A stretch of 64,000 nucleotides of DNA from Vibrio bivalvicida (GCF_001399455.2 NZ_LLEI02000021.1:558001-622000); one strand, 5' to 3'; shown: positions 38,298-47,782, counted from the first letter of the stretch. Translations and numbers: made by a program. The notes: generated by a model not told the origin, from the letters alone.

Positions 38298-38317
38298 GGT
38301 CTGAACTATAAATGAAA

Positions 38318-38335
38318 TTAGACCAGTCGTCTAGT
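38318..38335. promoter_or_regulatory. Autoregulatory TetR operator
   Basis: The same 18 bases as at 37644-37661 lie 20 bp upstream of the TetR start codon, so the repressor probably controls itself. Confidence 0.8.
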
Positions 38336-38361
38336 GGTGCGTATTGAGGATATCTGAGAAA

Positions 38362-38390
38362 AAGCGCTCAACTTGAGGGAGTGAGCGCTT
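38362..38390 (-). terminator. Terminator of the MBL hydrolase gene
   Basis: AAGCGCTCA (38362-38370) pairs with TGAGCGCTT (38382-38390), followed on the minus strand by TTTCTC. Confidence 0.7.
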
Positions 38391-38414
38391 GTATTTGAAG
38401 CGTACGTGCTTGTT

Positions 38415-39275
38415 TTAGTATGGGCCCATCCACATGTCTAACATCACGCGAAGTACATTCATTGGTAGCCAATCATCATATCCATGCCAGTGCGAGTATT
38501 TTTCTAACTGTATTTTGCTTGGAATTTCTTCAAAAGGTGTCCCTTTTTGGAATTCAGCGATAATGGCTGCTTCTAGATCTTCGATATATTCGCGCTCAAG
38601 GGTCACATCTTGCTTAGTCCCAAGAGGAGAATTTGAGTGAGAATGAGAGAAAATCGCAGTGTCGAAATCCATTTTTTCAATCTCTGTTAGCGCTTTTTTC
38701 CAGCCTTGGATGTGGAAATCAGGAACAACAGTAAACATAACTCGCTCGGGGGTAACCAAGTCAGCGATGAAAGCCACTTTCTCTTTTGGGAGCAGTGTTA
38801 CCGTCATACCCAATCCGTGGCTAGGTCCCATGTATTTCAGTACAATTGTTTTGTCTCCAACGATTAACTCTTTAGTCTCGCCAGACCACAGTTCAGTGGG
38901 TAACGTAAGGTCTGGATGAGGGTTTGCTTTCATCCATTGATAGGCTTCTTGGTGGGCAAGAACGGTAGCGCCTTCATCACGGAAAACCTTTCCGCCACCA
39001 GAATGGTCCCAGTGGTTATGGCTTTGAATCACGTAGCGAATTGGCTGGTCCGTAACTTCACGAATTGCGTTTAGCATTGCTTGGGAGTGTTGACTGTTTG
39101 CCGGGTCAAAAACAATGACGCCATCGCTACTTACGACAAACATCGAGTTGAATCCATACCCTTGCGTGTATTGATAAACGCCTTTAGCTGCTTGGGTGAC
39201 TTGAGTTGTTGCCCAAGCACTGGGGGCTAATACCAGACTCGTAAAAACTAGAGTCATTAAAATTCTGCTTTTCAT
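38415..39275 (-). CDS. Periplasmic MBL-fold metallo-hydrolase
   Basis: 286 aa. Signal peptide 1-22 (cut after AWA). The zinc motif SHNHWDHSGG (HxHxDH) lies near residues 79-88, further ligands lie in GPSHGLGM (His) and FIADLVTPE (Asp) and SHSHS. It is a metallo-beta-lactamase-fold hydrolase of the class with a SoxH-like or lactonase-like arrangement, not a recognised carbapenemase. Substrate unknown. It is divergent from a LysR gene (120-bp gap) that probably controls it. Confidence 0.82.
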   Translation of the reverse strand: MKSRILMTLVFTSLVLAPSAWATTQVTQAAKGVYQYTQGYGFNSMFVVSSDGVIVFDPANSQHSQAMLNAIREVTDQPIRYVIQSHNHWDHSGGGKVFRDEGATVLAHQEAYQWMKANPHPDLTLPTELWSGETKELIVGDKTIVLKYMGPSHGLGMTVTLLPKEKVAFIADLVTPERVMFTVVPDFHIQGWKKALTEIEKMDFDTAIFSHSHSNSPLGTKQDVTLEREYIEDLEAAIIAEFQKGTPFEEIPSKIQLEKYSHWHGYDDWLPMNVLRVMLDMWMGPY

Positions 39276-39395
39276 AGTTACATCCTCATGTGTCGCTTTG
39301 TATTGATGAAGCTAATTTTGTATGGTTCTCGATTAGTTTACTAGATGGATAAATTGAATTACTCTGTTCTCAATAAGTGAACGGATGGGCAAGGT

Positions 39396-40313
39396 ATGGA
39401 AGAATTAAAGCGGATAGGAGTTTTTACTAAGGTTGTTCAAGCAAAAAGCTTTTCTGAAGCTGCTCGAAGGTTAGGTATCGCTAAGTCGGCGGTAAGTAAA
39501 CATATCCGGTTATTGGAGCAAGAAGTCGGAGTTAGATTGATCAACCGATCAACACGTAAATTGAGCCTCACTGAGGTGGGAGAAGTTTACTATCGTCATT
39601 GCCAGCAAATCGTTGATAGGGCTGAAATCGCGCTGAATGAGCTTCGCCAGTATCAAGACCAGCCTACAGGAACACTGAGGATTTCTAGCCCAGTCGCTTT
39701 CGGACGTGCCATGCTGATTCCGGTGATTAAAGAACTGCGTTCACTTTATCCTAGTTTAAATATTGACTTAGAGTTGAATGATGAAGTCGTCAATATGGTA
39801 GAAGAGGGGATCGATCTTGCTGTTAGAGTTGGGCAATTGAAAGACTCATCTTTAGTTGCCCGCAAACTATGTGACATTCCAATAGTCACGTTTGCTTCAC
39901 CCGAATATCTTGCTGTTAACGGTACTCCGCAGCGGCCATTGGACTTGATTGAGCATCAATGGCTAGCATTGTCTTTTTTGCCAACACCTATCGTAGGTCA
40001 GTTCAAAGATAAACGAACGGGAGAGTTTGTTGAACATCGAATAAATAGCGGTCTAAAGAGTAACTCTATTGATGCAATTATTGATGCTGCTGCCCAAGGG
40101 TTGGGCATTTCAGCTTTAGTGAAAGCAACGGTAGAAGAACATCTCAAAGCAGGCCGTTTAGTTTCAGTGTTAAATGACTACGAGCTAGAGCCAAGAAGCG
40201 TTTACGCAGTTTATCCGCATCGAGAACACCTACCTCCTAAAGTGAGGGTGTTTATGGAGTTCCTAAAAAAACATTGCGAAAATGCTTCATGGGTATTAGA
40301 TAATAAACCTTAA
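39396..40313 (+). CDS. LysR-family transcriptional regulator
   Basis: 305 aa. HTH AKSFSEAARRLGIAKSAVSKHIRLLEQEVGVRLINRSTRKLSLTEVGEVYY (about 16-66) and a periplasmic-binding-like effector domain. It is divergent from the MBL-hydrolase gene and is likely its regulator. Its stop codon overlaps the yqfB stop region of the opposite strand by 4 bp. Effector unknown. Confidence 0.88.
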   Translation: MEELKRIGVFTKVVQAKSFSEAARRLGIAKSAVSKHIRLLEQEVGVRLINRSTRKLSLTEVGEVYYRHCQQIVDRAEIALNELRQYQDQPTGTLRISSPVAFGRAMLIPVIKELRSLYPSLNIDLELNDEVVNMVEEGIDLAVRVGQLKDSSLVARKLCDIPIVTFASPEYLAVNGTPQRPLDLIEHQWLALSFLPTPIVGQFKDKRTGEFVEHRINSGLKSNSIDAIIDAAAQGLGISALVKATVEEHLKAGRLVSVLNDYELEPRSVYAVYPHREHLPPKVRVFMEFLKKHCENASWVLDNKP

Positions 40314-40624
40314 ACTAGCTCATAGCTAATTTCGAACAAGGTGTCCGTGTTAGGATAGATTTCACGAATTAACTTTTTCAGCTTGGCTAGTTCAATGTAC
40401 TCTTGCTGCGCATGAAACTCGTTAATGTCATCAAAGTGAAGCGGTTTCACAGACAAGATTTTAACCTCACACACTTTTTCATCAGTTTCTAGGGTGAAAA
40501 CCTCAACCTTGGTGCCTGGTACGTAGTGAGACTCTGATTCATCGCGAATCGTTATGGTCTTCTTACCTGAGGCGACTAATGGAGTCAGAAACTCGAAGAA
40601 GGTGATTTTTGTTGGGGCAGTCAT
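40310..40624 (-). CDS. yqfB: N4-acetylcytidine amidohydrolase (ASCH domain)
   Basis: 104 aa. ASCH-domain features ITFFEFLTPLVASGKKTITIRDESESHYVPGT, close to E. coli YqfB (ITFF...GRKTITIRDESESHF). YqfB is a small amidohydrolase that deacetylates N4-acetylcytidine. It is immediately upstream of nothing in its own direction; the RhlE-like helicase gene precedes it by one base pair spacing (40624/40625), so the two share a transcript. Confidence 0.88.
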   Translation of the reverse strand: MTAPTKITFFEFLTPLVASGKKTITIRDESESHYVPGTKVEVFTLETDEKVCEVKILSVKPLHFDDINEFHAQQEYIELAKLKKLIREIYPNTDTLFEISYELV

Positions 40625-41821
40625 TTAATCTTCCTTTTGCTGACGCTTGTGTTTAGGTACATAATTCAAAATTGAAATGGGTACAGGTTTTCGTGGGGCG
40701 AATCCTTCAACTTCACGGCGCTCTATGAGATGGCCCAAGCGTGATTCGATCATGCAAAGGTTTTTGAAGTTGTCTTTGGATACGAAAGAAATCGCTTCAC
40801 CTTGAGTATCAGCGCGACCAGTACGTCCGATACGGTGCACATACTCATCGGCAGGGAACGGCAAATCATAGTTAATCACACGCGTTAAACTTTCTATGTC
40901 GATACCGCGAGCGCCAACTCCAGTTGCGATCATGTACTTAATCTTACCTGCTTTGAAGTCTTCCAGAAGCTGTGAGCGAACCGCTTGACTACGACCACTG
41001 TGAAAAGCTTCAGCAATAATGCCGCGCTTTTCGAGCTGAGTGGCGAGCTTGGCTGCGCCGTGTTTTGTTTCGATAAATATCAGCGCTTGGTCCCATTCAT
41101 TTTCATTGATTAGGTGGCTCAGTAGGGCAGATTTCTTGTCTTTATCGACGGTAATCAGCCATTGCTCAATGTTCTTCTTCGAGGCTTGATTGGCTGCAAT
41201 GGAGATCTCGTAAGGGTCGTGTACCGCTGTTTTTGCTAGGTCTCGTACCTTGTTTGAAAGCGTGGCAGAAAACAGAAGATTCTGAATATCTGTTGGTAAG
41301 CGATCAAGGATTTTGTTGATATCATCAATAAAGCCCATATCCAACATGCGGTCTGCTTCATCTAGCACCAAGACTTCGACTTCTTCAAAATGTACCGCGC
41401 GTTTGCCGTACATATCAATCAGGCGGCCCGGTGTTGCAACGAGAATATCAACACCTTCGATCAATGCTTGTTTTTGAGATTGTTCGTCGACGCCACCGTA
41501 CATGGCGAGAGAGGTCAGAGATAGGTGCTGACTGTAATCTTGAATCTTCTGTTCAACCTGAACGGCTAGTTCGCGAGTCGGAGTCAGAATTAGAGCCCGG
41601 ATGCGCTTTTTACGTTGTGTTTCGCCTTGGCTAAGTTTCTCTAGAATAGGTAATACGAAGCTTGCGGTTTTACCTGTACCGGTTTGTGCCGCAGCAATCA
41701 GGTCTTCACCACGGAGAATGACTGGGATCGCTTTGGTTTGAATTTCGGTTGGCTTTTTATAACCAAGTTGAGAAATTGCGTCAGTGATGGGTTGGCTTAA
41801 GCCGAGTTTCGAGAAAGACAT
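40625..41821 (-). CDS. RhlE-like DEAD-box RNA helicase
   Basis: 398 aa. Q motif (KKPTEIQTKAIP), motif I AAQTGTGKT, motif Ia PTRELAVQ, motif II VLDEADRMLD, motif III SATL, motif VI HRIGRTGRAD. Motif V reads ATGVGARGID where ATDVAARGID is usual, so two of its positions are changed. The C-terminal tail is short and basic (PKHKRQQKED). It unwinds RNA, probably in ribosome assembly or cold adaptation. It runs directly into yqfB. Confidence 0.88.
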   Translation of the reverse strand: MSFSKLGLSQPITDAISQLGYKKPTEIQTKAIPVILRGEDLIAAAQTGTGKTASFVLPILEKLSQGETQRKKRIRALILTPTRELAVQVEQKIQDYSQHLSLTSLAMYGGVDEQSQKQALIEGVDILVATPGRLIDMYGKRAVHFEEVEVLVLDEADRMLDMGFIDDINKILDRLPTDIQNLLFSATLSNKVRDLAKTAVHDPYEISIAANQASKKNIEQWLITVDKDKKSALLSHLINENEWDQALIFIETKHGAAKLATQLEKRGIIAEAFHSGRSQAVRSQLLEDFKAGKIKYMIATGVGARGIDIESLTRVINYDLPFPADEYVHRIGRTGRADTQGEAISFVSKDNFKNLCMIESRLGHLIERREVEGFAPRKPVPISILNYVPKHKRQQKED

Positions 41822-41949
41822 GCTTACACTCTGAATCTAGATTAAATCAGGGGGAGAGCCCCATAGTTGCAGCAGAGTGTAGCATGAAGAGGGTGACGAC
41901 AATTAGCTTTGTTTTTCCAGATACCAACTGCCTTTGCAGATGCCGTTTT

Positions 41950-42141
41950 TTAAATGCCATTTACGTCGACTCTACGACCTATCCATGGCCCATCAAATTC
42001 GTGTGTAACAGCAAAATCTGGCAGCGAAGGTAATTTGGGGAAGGTATCAAGATTGCTTGAGCCGAATAGTTTAGATTGCTGACCGACAATAACAAAAATG
42101 CTGAAGCTAACAAAGAACGCGATAAGATGTAGCATCTTCAT
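41950..42141 (-). CDS. Small protein with an N-terminal TM, coupled to OsmC
   Basis: 63 aa. The ATG shares one base with the OsmC stop (TGATG at 42139-42143), so translation is coupled. A hydrophobic helix HLIAFFVSFSIFVIVG (5-20) is followed by a short polar tail. No family recognised. Reality rests on the coupling. Confidence 0.5.
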   Translation of the reverse strand: MKMLHLIAFFVSFSIFVIVGQQSKLFGSSNLDTFPKLPSLPDFAVTHEFDGPWIGRRVDVNGI

Positions 42142-42617
42142 CAGTACTCCATCTGGATAACTTCAGTGGTAATTTCTGTTTTTACTGAGTTTGCAATAAA
42201 ACAGTGCAGGTGAGCTAAATGATGCAGCTTTTTAAGCTGGTCGAGGCTAGGCTGTTTGTCACCAGTAAAGATGATTTTTGGACGCAGTATGACTTTACTG
42301 ACGGAGCTTCTTCCTGATTGTTCCTCCTCGAGAAAACCGACCGCTTCATCAATATAACTGTCTATGACGTAGCGCTGTTTGGCGGCAATACCAAGAAAAG
42401 TCAGCATATGGCAGCTAGAAATAGAGGCGATAAAGGCTTCTTCTGGATCAACGTTCTCTTCTACTGAGAGCGGTAAAGGGACAACATCAGGGGAAGAGGA
42501 GGCGGGAACAACCACGCCGCCGTCGAAGTGCCACGTATGACCACGGCTATATTTATTGTCGTTGAAGGCTTCGCACGTGCCTCGTTGCCATTTTACTGCG
42601 GCGCTAAATTTAGACAT
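42141..42617 (-). CDS. OsmC/Ohr-family peroxide reductase-like protein
   Basis: 158 aa from the ATG at 42617 (AGGA eight bases upstream; a TTG nine bases earlier is less likely). The two redox cysteines are in ISSCHMLTF (about 88-96) and LHCFIANSV (about 140-148), with the Glu of PEEAFIASI. The family reduces organic hydroperoxides with dihydrolipoamide or similar reductant. It is followed by a coupled 63-aa ORF. Cytosolic. Confidence 0.85.
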   Translation of the reverse strand: MSKFSAAVKWQRGTCEAFNDNKYSRGHTWHFDGGVVVPASSSPDVVPLPLSVEENVDPEEAFIASISSCHMLTFLGIAAKQRYVIDSYIDEAVGFLEEEQSGRSSVSKVILRPKIIFTGDKQPSLDQLKKLHHLAHLHCFIANSVKTEITTEVIQMEY

Positions 42618-42733
42618 ATCGACCAATCCTTTGCGGGAATGTATTCGTGATAACTTTGGTCTAACATGAAGTAGTGCTAGTCTAGAAGGCTAATAATGTA
42701 AAACTACAGTGCGTCTCACAAGATTGATTAGAA

Positions 42734-42756
42734 AGCTCTACTCAAATGGTAGAGCT
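42734..42756 (-). terminator. Terminator of the substrate-binding protein gene
   Basis: AGCTCTAC (42734-42741) pairs with GTAGAGCT (42749-42756), followed on the minus strand by TTCTAATC, about 25 bp beyond the binding-protein stop. Confidence 0.55.
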
Positions 42757-42780
42757 TCTCTTTAGCGGCTTAAGCGCTCG

Positions 42781-43533
42781 CTACTGTTTATATTTACCTT
42801 CAATCGAAGCTTGTCTGTATTCGTCAAGTTTACCTGCTGATTCCAGTTTGGCTAAACCGCGATTAAATGCTTCTAACAGTTCTTGGCTGCGTGGAGATTT
42901 TTTAGAAATGATCACGAAGTAATCTCGCTCCGTAAGCATCTTGCTATTAGGTTCAATCGCACCAGTGAGGCCAAGTTTGGTGATGGTTTCCATGCCGACG
43001 TCCATATCTTCCAAAACCACATCTAACCGACCTGCTTTGAGCTTTTTGTAGTTGTTCTCAGCGCTAGCGATACGTTGGATCTTCACCGTTCCGGCTTTTT
43101 CTAAATCTTCAATACCATAGGCGTAGCCAGTGACCCCCCCGACTTTCAATGCAGATAGGTCTTCGCGGCTGCTCCATGTTACAGGTTTGCTTTTTTGCTG
43201 AAATAGAGCGGTACTTAAAGTAATTACTGGATCGGAATAGAGGAAGTGTTGTTCGCGATCGGGGTTTTTACTCCAGATCAATGAACCGTCATAGTTACCC
43301 GATTTGGCTTCTTCAAATCCCCGCTTCCAGGGCATATAGTCAAATTCTACGCTGTAGCCTTCTGCCTCAAAGGCTTCTCGTACAATTTGTGTCATGAAGC
43401 CGCCCTCTTTGAGAGACTTAGATTGATATGGAGCCCACTCTCCATTGGCGAGCTTAACGGTGTTTGCATATGAGAAATTAGGCAGGGAAAGGGCAAAGAT
43501 TAAAGCGACTAACTTGAAGCTTTGGTTGAACAT
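42781..43533 (-). CDS. Periplasmic amino-acid-type substrate-binding protein
   Basis: 250 aa. Signal peptide 1-23 (SYA/NTV). Family 3 features: VKLANGEWAPYQSKSLKEGGFMTQIVREAF, FDYMPWKRGFEEAKSGNYDGSLIW and the DVVLEDMDVGMETI loop. No transport permease is next to it. It may be a sensory or orphan binding protein. Monocistronic with a terminator. Confidence 0.82.
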   Translation of the reverse strand: MFNQSFKLVALIFALSLPNFSYANTVKLANGEWAPYQSKSLKEGGFMTQIVREAFEAEGYSVEFDYMPWKRGFEEAKSGNYDGSLIWSKNPDREQHFLYSDPVITLSTALFQQKSKPVTWSSREDLSALKVGGVTGYAYGIEDLEKAGTVKIQRIASAENNYKKLKAGRLDVVLEDMDVGMETITKLGLTGAIEPNSKMLTERDYFVIISKKSPRSQELLEAFNRGLAKLESAGKLDEYRQASIEGKYKQ

Positions 43534-43625
43534 GGCGTTATCCTCTAGAAAATGTCAGTACCTAAAGGATAGTTGCTGATATTCACATCACCAACGTAAG
43601 GTTGATGATATGAATAAGCGAAAGT

Positions 43626-45305
43626 TTAAAAGCTCTCTGATGCTTCGAAGGTCATTGGTTGTTTAGAATAGGGGTGTTCAAGCTTTAGGCGCTCGGCATG
43701 CAAGTGTAATCGGTCAGATTTTTCACCATACAAGGTGTCACCAACCATAGGCAAGTTAAGCCCTAAATGGTGAGCGCAATGAACTCGTAACTGATGAGTA
43801 CGACCCGTTTTCGGGTACATATAGAGTTTGCTTCTACCATCGATAGTAGATATCTCTTCCCAAGAGGTTTGCGCCGGCTTACCGTGTTCAAAGCAAACCA
43901 ATTGACGAGGGCGATCAACCGGGTCACCGCGCATTGGAAGATTGATTTCTCCACTGGGCTGTAATACTGCACCTTCAAGCAATGCTACGTAACGCTTTTG
44001 CACACTGCGAGAAATAAACTGTTTTTGCAGACTTTTATTGGCGCGCTTAGTTAAGGCAAACACCAATAAACCAGATGTCGCCATATCGAGTCTGTGGATG
44101 ACAAAAGGCCCTTCGACATCAGGGTAACGCTCTTGAAGTCGGGTGTAGGCGGAGTCCGTGATGGTTTTTCCCGGCACAGATAACAACCCCGAAGGTTTAT
44201 TTACAACGACCATGGCGTCATCTTCAAATAAGATCTCTAGTTCTTTATCTTCCGCCCAGTTTTCTTCGAGTGGATTGTCGTCAACCAACATTCCTTCAAG
44301 CATATGACCAAGGATCGGTTGGCATTTACTGTTACACGAAGGATAGAACTTGGTGTGCTGACGAATTTCAGACTTGGGTGAAACTCCCCACCAAAATTCT
44401 GCTAGAGCGAGCGGCTTAAAGCCATGCTTAAAGGCATAGTGGAGCAGTTTAGGCGCTGCACATTCACCTGCTCCTGCTGGTGGAATAGGAGAGGCAGTGG
44501 GCGCAAATATTGATTTTAGAGAGCGCTCTTCGCCGCGAATGTTTAAAAAGCAGTATTGTTCAAAAAGCTTGTTCTGCAAAGCATTAGAGAGCTGTTTACG
44601 TTTCTCTTTTAAATCATTCAGTGATGCCGTCAGTTTATCGAGTTTTGAGCTGACGCCAGCAATTTTCTCTTCCCACTCTAACTTTAAGTACTTAAGAACG
44701 TTTTTCTCAGCCACGCTTTGTTTACTCAATTCAATGAGTAGTGCATCAAGTTGGCTAGAGTTGAGGTTGGCTTCGCCTTGTTTTCTCTGTTCTTTTCGCT
44801 TAGCGCGCCCTTTAATAATCGCGTCACGTTGCTTTTGCTCCGCCTCGGCATAACCTTGTTTTAACTGATTTAATGCTTGTTTAAGCTGTATCAGTTCTGG
44901 ATTTGATTGTTCTGTTTTAACCGCATGATTGAGCTGAGTGATCTCAGCGAGATCGGTTTGAAAGAAGCTCTCTTCCGCTAACATATCAAACACGGGTGGA
45001 ACAAAACCGGGCAACAAGTTTTGATCGGCGATTTTGCCAGAGAACGCAGAGAAATAGCCTATTTCACCTTCAGGAGACTGAACGAGAAGCACGCCGAACA
45101 TCTTACCTGTACCTTCTGGATTACCATCGATACCAAAATCATGACACCAAGCTTGCTGTACTGTGAGGTGGCGTTGCAACTGCTGCGCGGCTAGGACACA
45201 CAGTGGGTGAGGCTGGTAGTAAAAAGGAAAGGTAAACTTCTCGGGTAGTGGATACGATTGGATATCACTATCGAAATGAGTGAAAAGCTGGTTTGGGTGG
45301 TGCAT
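43626..45305 (-). CDS. RluA-family pseudouridine synthase with long N-terminal extension
   Basis: 559 aa from the ATG at 45305; a TTG 27 bases upstream (45332) is the alternative, and neither has a clear ribosome site. The C-terminal half has the RluA catalytic motif HRLDMATSGLLV (catalytic Asp), VNKPSGLLSVPGK and QRLHLHAERLKLEHP at the end. The N-terminal half is unusual for RluA: a folded domain with FYYQPHPLCVLAAQQLQ (about 24-40) and a long charged coiled region (EAEQKQRDAIIKGRAKRKE, about 150-230). The extension may direct the enzyme to a specific rRNA site. Cytosolic. Confidence 0.85.
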   Translation of the reverse strand: MHHPNQLFTHFDSDIQSYPLPEKFTFPFYYQPHPLCVLAAQQLQRHLTVQQAWCHDFGIDGNPEGTGKMFGVLLVQSPEGEIGYFSAFSGKIADQNLLPGFVPPVFDMLAEESFFQTDLAEITQLNHAVKTEQSNPELIQLKQALNQLKQGYAEAEQKQRDAIIKGRAKRKEQRKQGEANLNSSQLDALLIELSKQSVAEKNVLKYLKLEWEEKIAGVSSKLDKLTASLNDLKEKRKQLSNALQNKLFEQYCFLNIRGEERSLKSIFAPTASPIPPAGAGECAAPKLLHYAFKHGFKPLALAEFWWGVSPKSEIRQHTKFYPSCNSKCQPILGHMLEGMLVDDNPLEENWAEDKELEILFEDDAMVVVNKPSGLLSVPGKTITDSAYTRLQERYPDVEGPFVIHRLDMATSGLLVFALTKRANKSLQKQFISRSVQKRYVALLEGAVLQPSGEINLPMRGDPVDRPRQLVCFEHGKPAQTSWEEISTIDGRSKLYMYPKTGRTHQLRVHCAHHLGLNLPMVGDTLYGEKSDRLHLHAERLKLEHPYSKQPMTFEASESF

Positions 45306-45394
45306 TAAAGTATTCACTACAGGTAAAATCAATTGAGCGTGATTCTACCTGTTTGTGAGCATATTTCTAGTTTAGAAAACTAGGTCAACAGACC

Positions 45395-45796
45395 CTAGCG
45401 AACGTAATTGATTTGCGCCGAAATAAACCAGTGCTGAACGGTGCCATCGGCCCTTTCAACCCAAAGGTCATTGTCTAACTGCTTCACACGACCATTAATC
45501 GTGATTGATAGTTTATTCTCATCCGTTTGGCTTACTTTGATGAAAGGGTCTGAAGTGATAAGAAACGGGGTCGCATCTTTTACCGAACTGTTTTCATCGA
45601 TTAGAAAGAAGTGATTCAGTTTACCATCTTCGGGCTTGGTCGAGATTGCCTTGTGACCGATGAGCTTGAACCCTTCACCAACGGGTTGATTAAGAATTTC
45701 GCTACTGAGTCTGACATGGGTAGGGATAAAAACCCAAGCGAGAACAAGGGCAACAGTGACCAAGGCAGCGCCTAGAGAGATTTTGAGTTTCGACAT
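45395..45796 (-). CDS. Small membrane-anchored protein of unknown function
   Basis: 133 aa. One hydrophobic segment ISLGAALVTVALVLAWVFI (about 5-23), then a periplasmic domain with alternating beta strands (NKLSITINGRVKQL; WFISAQINYVR at the end). No family recognised. It lies on the minus strand between the LysR gene and the pseudouridine synthase. Confidence 0.6.
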   Translation of the reverse strand: MSKLKISLGAALVTVALVLAWVFIPTHVRLSSEILNQPVGEGFKLIGHKAISTKPEDGKLNHFFLIDENSSVKDATPFLITSDPFIKVSQTDENKLSITINGRVKQLDNDLWVERADGTVQHWFISAQINYVR

Positions 45797-45948
45797 GCTG
45801 TGTTATTGAGATGTTTGGAACAGAGGCATATTTTAGCACAGTTCTTTACTGCAATTCGCGCTAGGCATGGCGATTTGCTAAGTGGTATTACTGTTACAAT
45901 TTTGCAATAATGACTGAAGTTTAACAAGACAATATTACAGAAATCACT

Positions 45949-46818
45949 ATGGCAAATTGGGAAGGAGTGAGCGAGTTTGTCGCGGTTGCAGAAACTCAAT
46001 CTTTCACCTCTGCAGCAAAGAAGCTCGATACATCGGTCGCGCAAATAAGCCGTAAAGTCGCTCTGTTAGAAGAAAGACTGGCCGTTAAGTTGTTCAATCG
46101 CACCACACGTAGAGTCTCGGTAACGGAAGCTGGGCAACTCTATTATCAGCAGTGTAAGCATCTCGTCGAAGGACTAGAACTGGCTGAACTGGCAGTTACT
46201 CAAATGCAGTCGACACCTAAAGGTCTGCTAAAAGTGACCGCACCAGTCACTTTCGGTGAACAAAACCTCGCGCCGTTATTACACCAATTTTTAGAACTCT
46301 ATCCGCAAGTCGACTTGGAGCTAATGTTGACCAATCAAAAGCTTGATCTGATAGAGGTAGGCGTTGATGTCGCGATTCGTTTGGGGAAATTGCAGGATTC
46401 GAGCTTAATTGCCAAGCGTTTGTCGAGTCGGCAGTTGTATGTGTGTGCTAGTCCTAGCTATCTAGAAAGGTATGGCGAGCCGCATACTTTATCCGAACTC
46501 AACCATCATCAGTGTCTTGTTGGGTCGGTCGATTACTGGCGTTTTCGTGACTCTAAAAGTGAAAAATCGATACGGGTTTCGGGAAGAATACACTGTAACT
46601 CGGGCTATGCGTTGCTTGATGCAGCAAAACGCGGATTGGGATTAGTACAGCTTCCCGATCACTACGTGAAAGAAGCGTTAGAGGCAGGTGAATTAGTCGA
46701 GGTACTTTCGGAGTATCGTGATGAGCGAGAGGGGATCTGGGCACTTTACCCGCAAAACCGGAATCTCTCGCCAAAAGTCCGCTTGTTGATTGACTTCTTG
46801 GCGGAGAGTTTTAATTAA
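45949..46818 (+). CDS. LysR-family transcriptional regulator
   Basis: 289 aa. HTH TQSFTSAAKKLDTSVAQISRKVALLEERLAVKLFNRTTRRVSVTEAG (about 16-62) and a LysR substrate domain. No adjacent target gene is divergent from it apart from the small membrane protein at 45395-45796. Effector unknown. The start ATG is preceded by an ATTACAG-type leader, without a strong ribosome site. Confidence 0.87.
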   Translation: MANWEGVSEFVAVAETQSFTSAAKKLDTSVAQISRKVALLEERLAVKLFNRTTRRVSVTEAGQLYYQQCKHLVEGLELAELAVTQMQSTPKGLLKVTAPVTFGEQNLAPLLHQFLELYPQVDLELMLTNQKLDLIEVGVDVAIRLGKLQDSSLIAKRLSSRQLYVCASPSYLERYGEPHTLSELNHHQCLVGSVDYWRFRDSKSEKSIRVSGRIHCNSGYALLDAAKRGLGLVQLPDHYVKEALEAGELVEVLSEYRDEREGIWALYPQNRNLSPKVRLLIDFLAESFN

Positions 46819-46866
46819 TACCTATTGGGATAAATAGGTGAACAGGTGTATGTTCCGGTTGGTATA

Positions 46867-46893
46867 AAACCAAGAGAAGGCGCCTCTTGGTTT
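46867..46893. terminator. Bidirectional terminator between LysR and ViuB-like genes
   Basis: AAACCAAGAG (46867-46876) pairs with CTCTTGGTTT (46884-46893) around a 7-base loop. It serves convergent genes on both strands. Confidence 0.6.
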
Positions 46894-46915
46894 CGTCGAA
46901 CAATAAACCCTTGTA

Positions 46916-47689
46916 TTAAGCTTCTTGCTCTTCAGCGTCTTGGCGCTTAATCACCTTGTGGCCGTCCTCTGAAACACCTTGTTTCCAGTAGCTACTAATG
47001 TAGATGTTTTCGCGCTCGACTTCTTTCTCGTTGCGGAAGTACTGACGCAGCGCGCGCATTGAGTCGAACTCACAAGCACACCAAACGGACGCTTTACCAG
47101 CCAACCAAGGCAGATCGCTAACCACTTGTGCCAAGTCATCGTTATCAAATATCCATTGGACTTCAAAATTTTCTGGAGTTTCGATGGGTTGAATATCTTG
47201 CTCAGAGATAACTTTGATTACAGCGTAGCCCTGTGCATCAGCCGGGAGACGTCGAATCTTAGCCGATAGGGCAGGTAGGGCTGTCATATCTGCGGTCATA
47301 AAGAACCAATCCGCGTCTGTACTCATGTCTTGAATCGTGCCAGGGCCGGCAATATGAATGGAATCACCAACCTGAGCTTTCATCGCCCAGCGCGCAGCAA
47401 AACCGCATTTAAGATCGTGAGTGATGTGTTTAACAAAGTCGACCTCGATGGTTCCTGCTTGCTCGTCAAACTTACGAATGGTGTAAGTACGCATTACTGG
47501 ACGCTCATCGCCTGATAACTGCGCCAGATCGGTTTCACCTGAGGGGCTAAACAGTAGCTTGATATAGCTACCCTCACAGTTATTTGGAAACTCTTTTAGC
47601 GCATCACCTTGAAAGGTAATGCGCTGCATGTTTTGAGTGACAGACGTTGTTGAAGATATGGTAACGTGCTTTGGCGATGGCTTTTTCAT
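46916..47689 (-). CDS. Siderophore-interacting protein (ViuB-like)
   Basis: 257 aa. FAD-binding strand set with GSYIKLLFSPSG, the SIP motif RPVMRTYTIRKFD (about 64-76), DFVKHITHD and GDSIHIAGPG, and the NAD-like half WFFMTADMTALPALSAKIR. The family (ViuB, YqjH) reduces ferric-siderophore complexes to release iron. The C-terminal SYWKQGVSEDGHKVIKRQ is typical. No Fur box was clear in front of it. Cytosolic. Confidence 0.88.
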   Translation of the reverse strand: MKKPSPKHVTISSTTSVTQNMQRITFQGDALKEFPNNCEGSYIKLLFSPSGETDLAQLSGDERPVMRTYTIRKFDEQAGTIEVDFVKHITHDLKCGFAARWAMKAQVGDSIHIAGPGTIQDMSTDADWFFMTADMTALPALSAKIRRLPADAQGYAVIKVISEQDIQPIETPENFEVQWIFDNDDLAQVVSDLPWLAGKASVWCACEFDSMRALRQYFRNEKEVERENIYISSYWKQGVSEDGHKVIKRQDAEEQEA

Positions 47690-47782
47690 GTGCTAACCCG
47701 AGAAGTATTCTTGTTCTCATCTAGGTTAACAGCACACCACTTACTTAGATAGCATCTTTAACTAAATTTACATTCCTGACAT

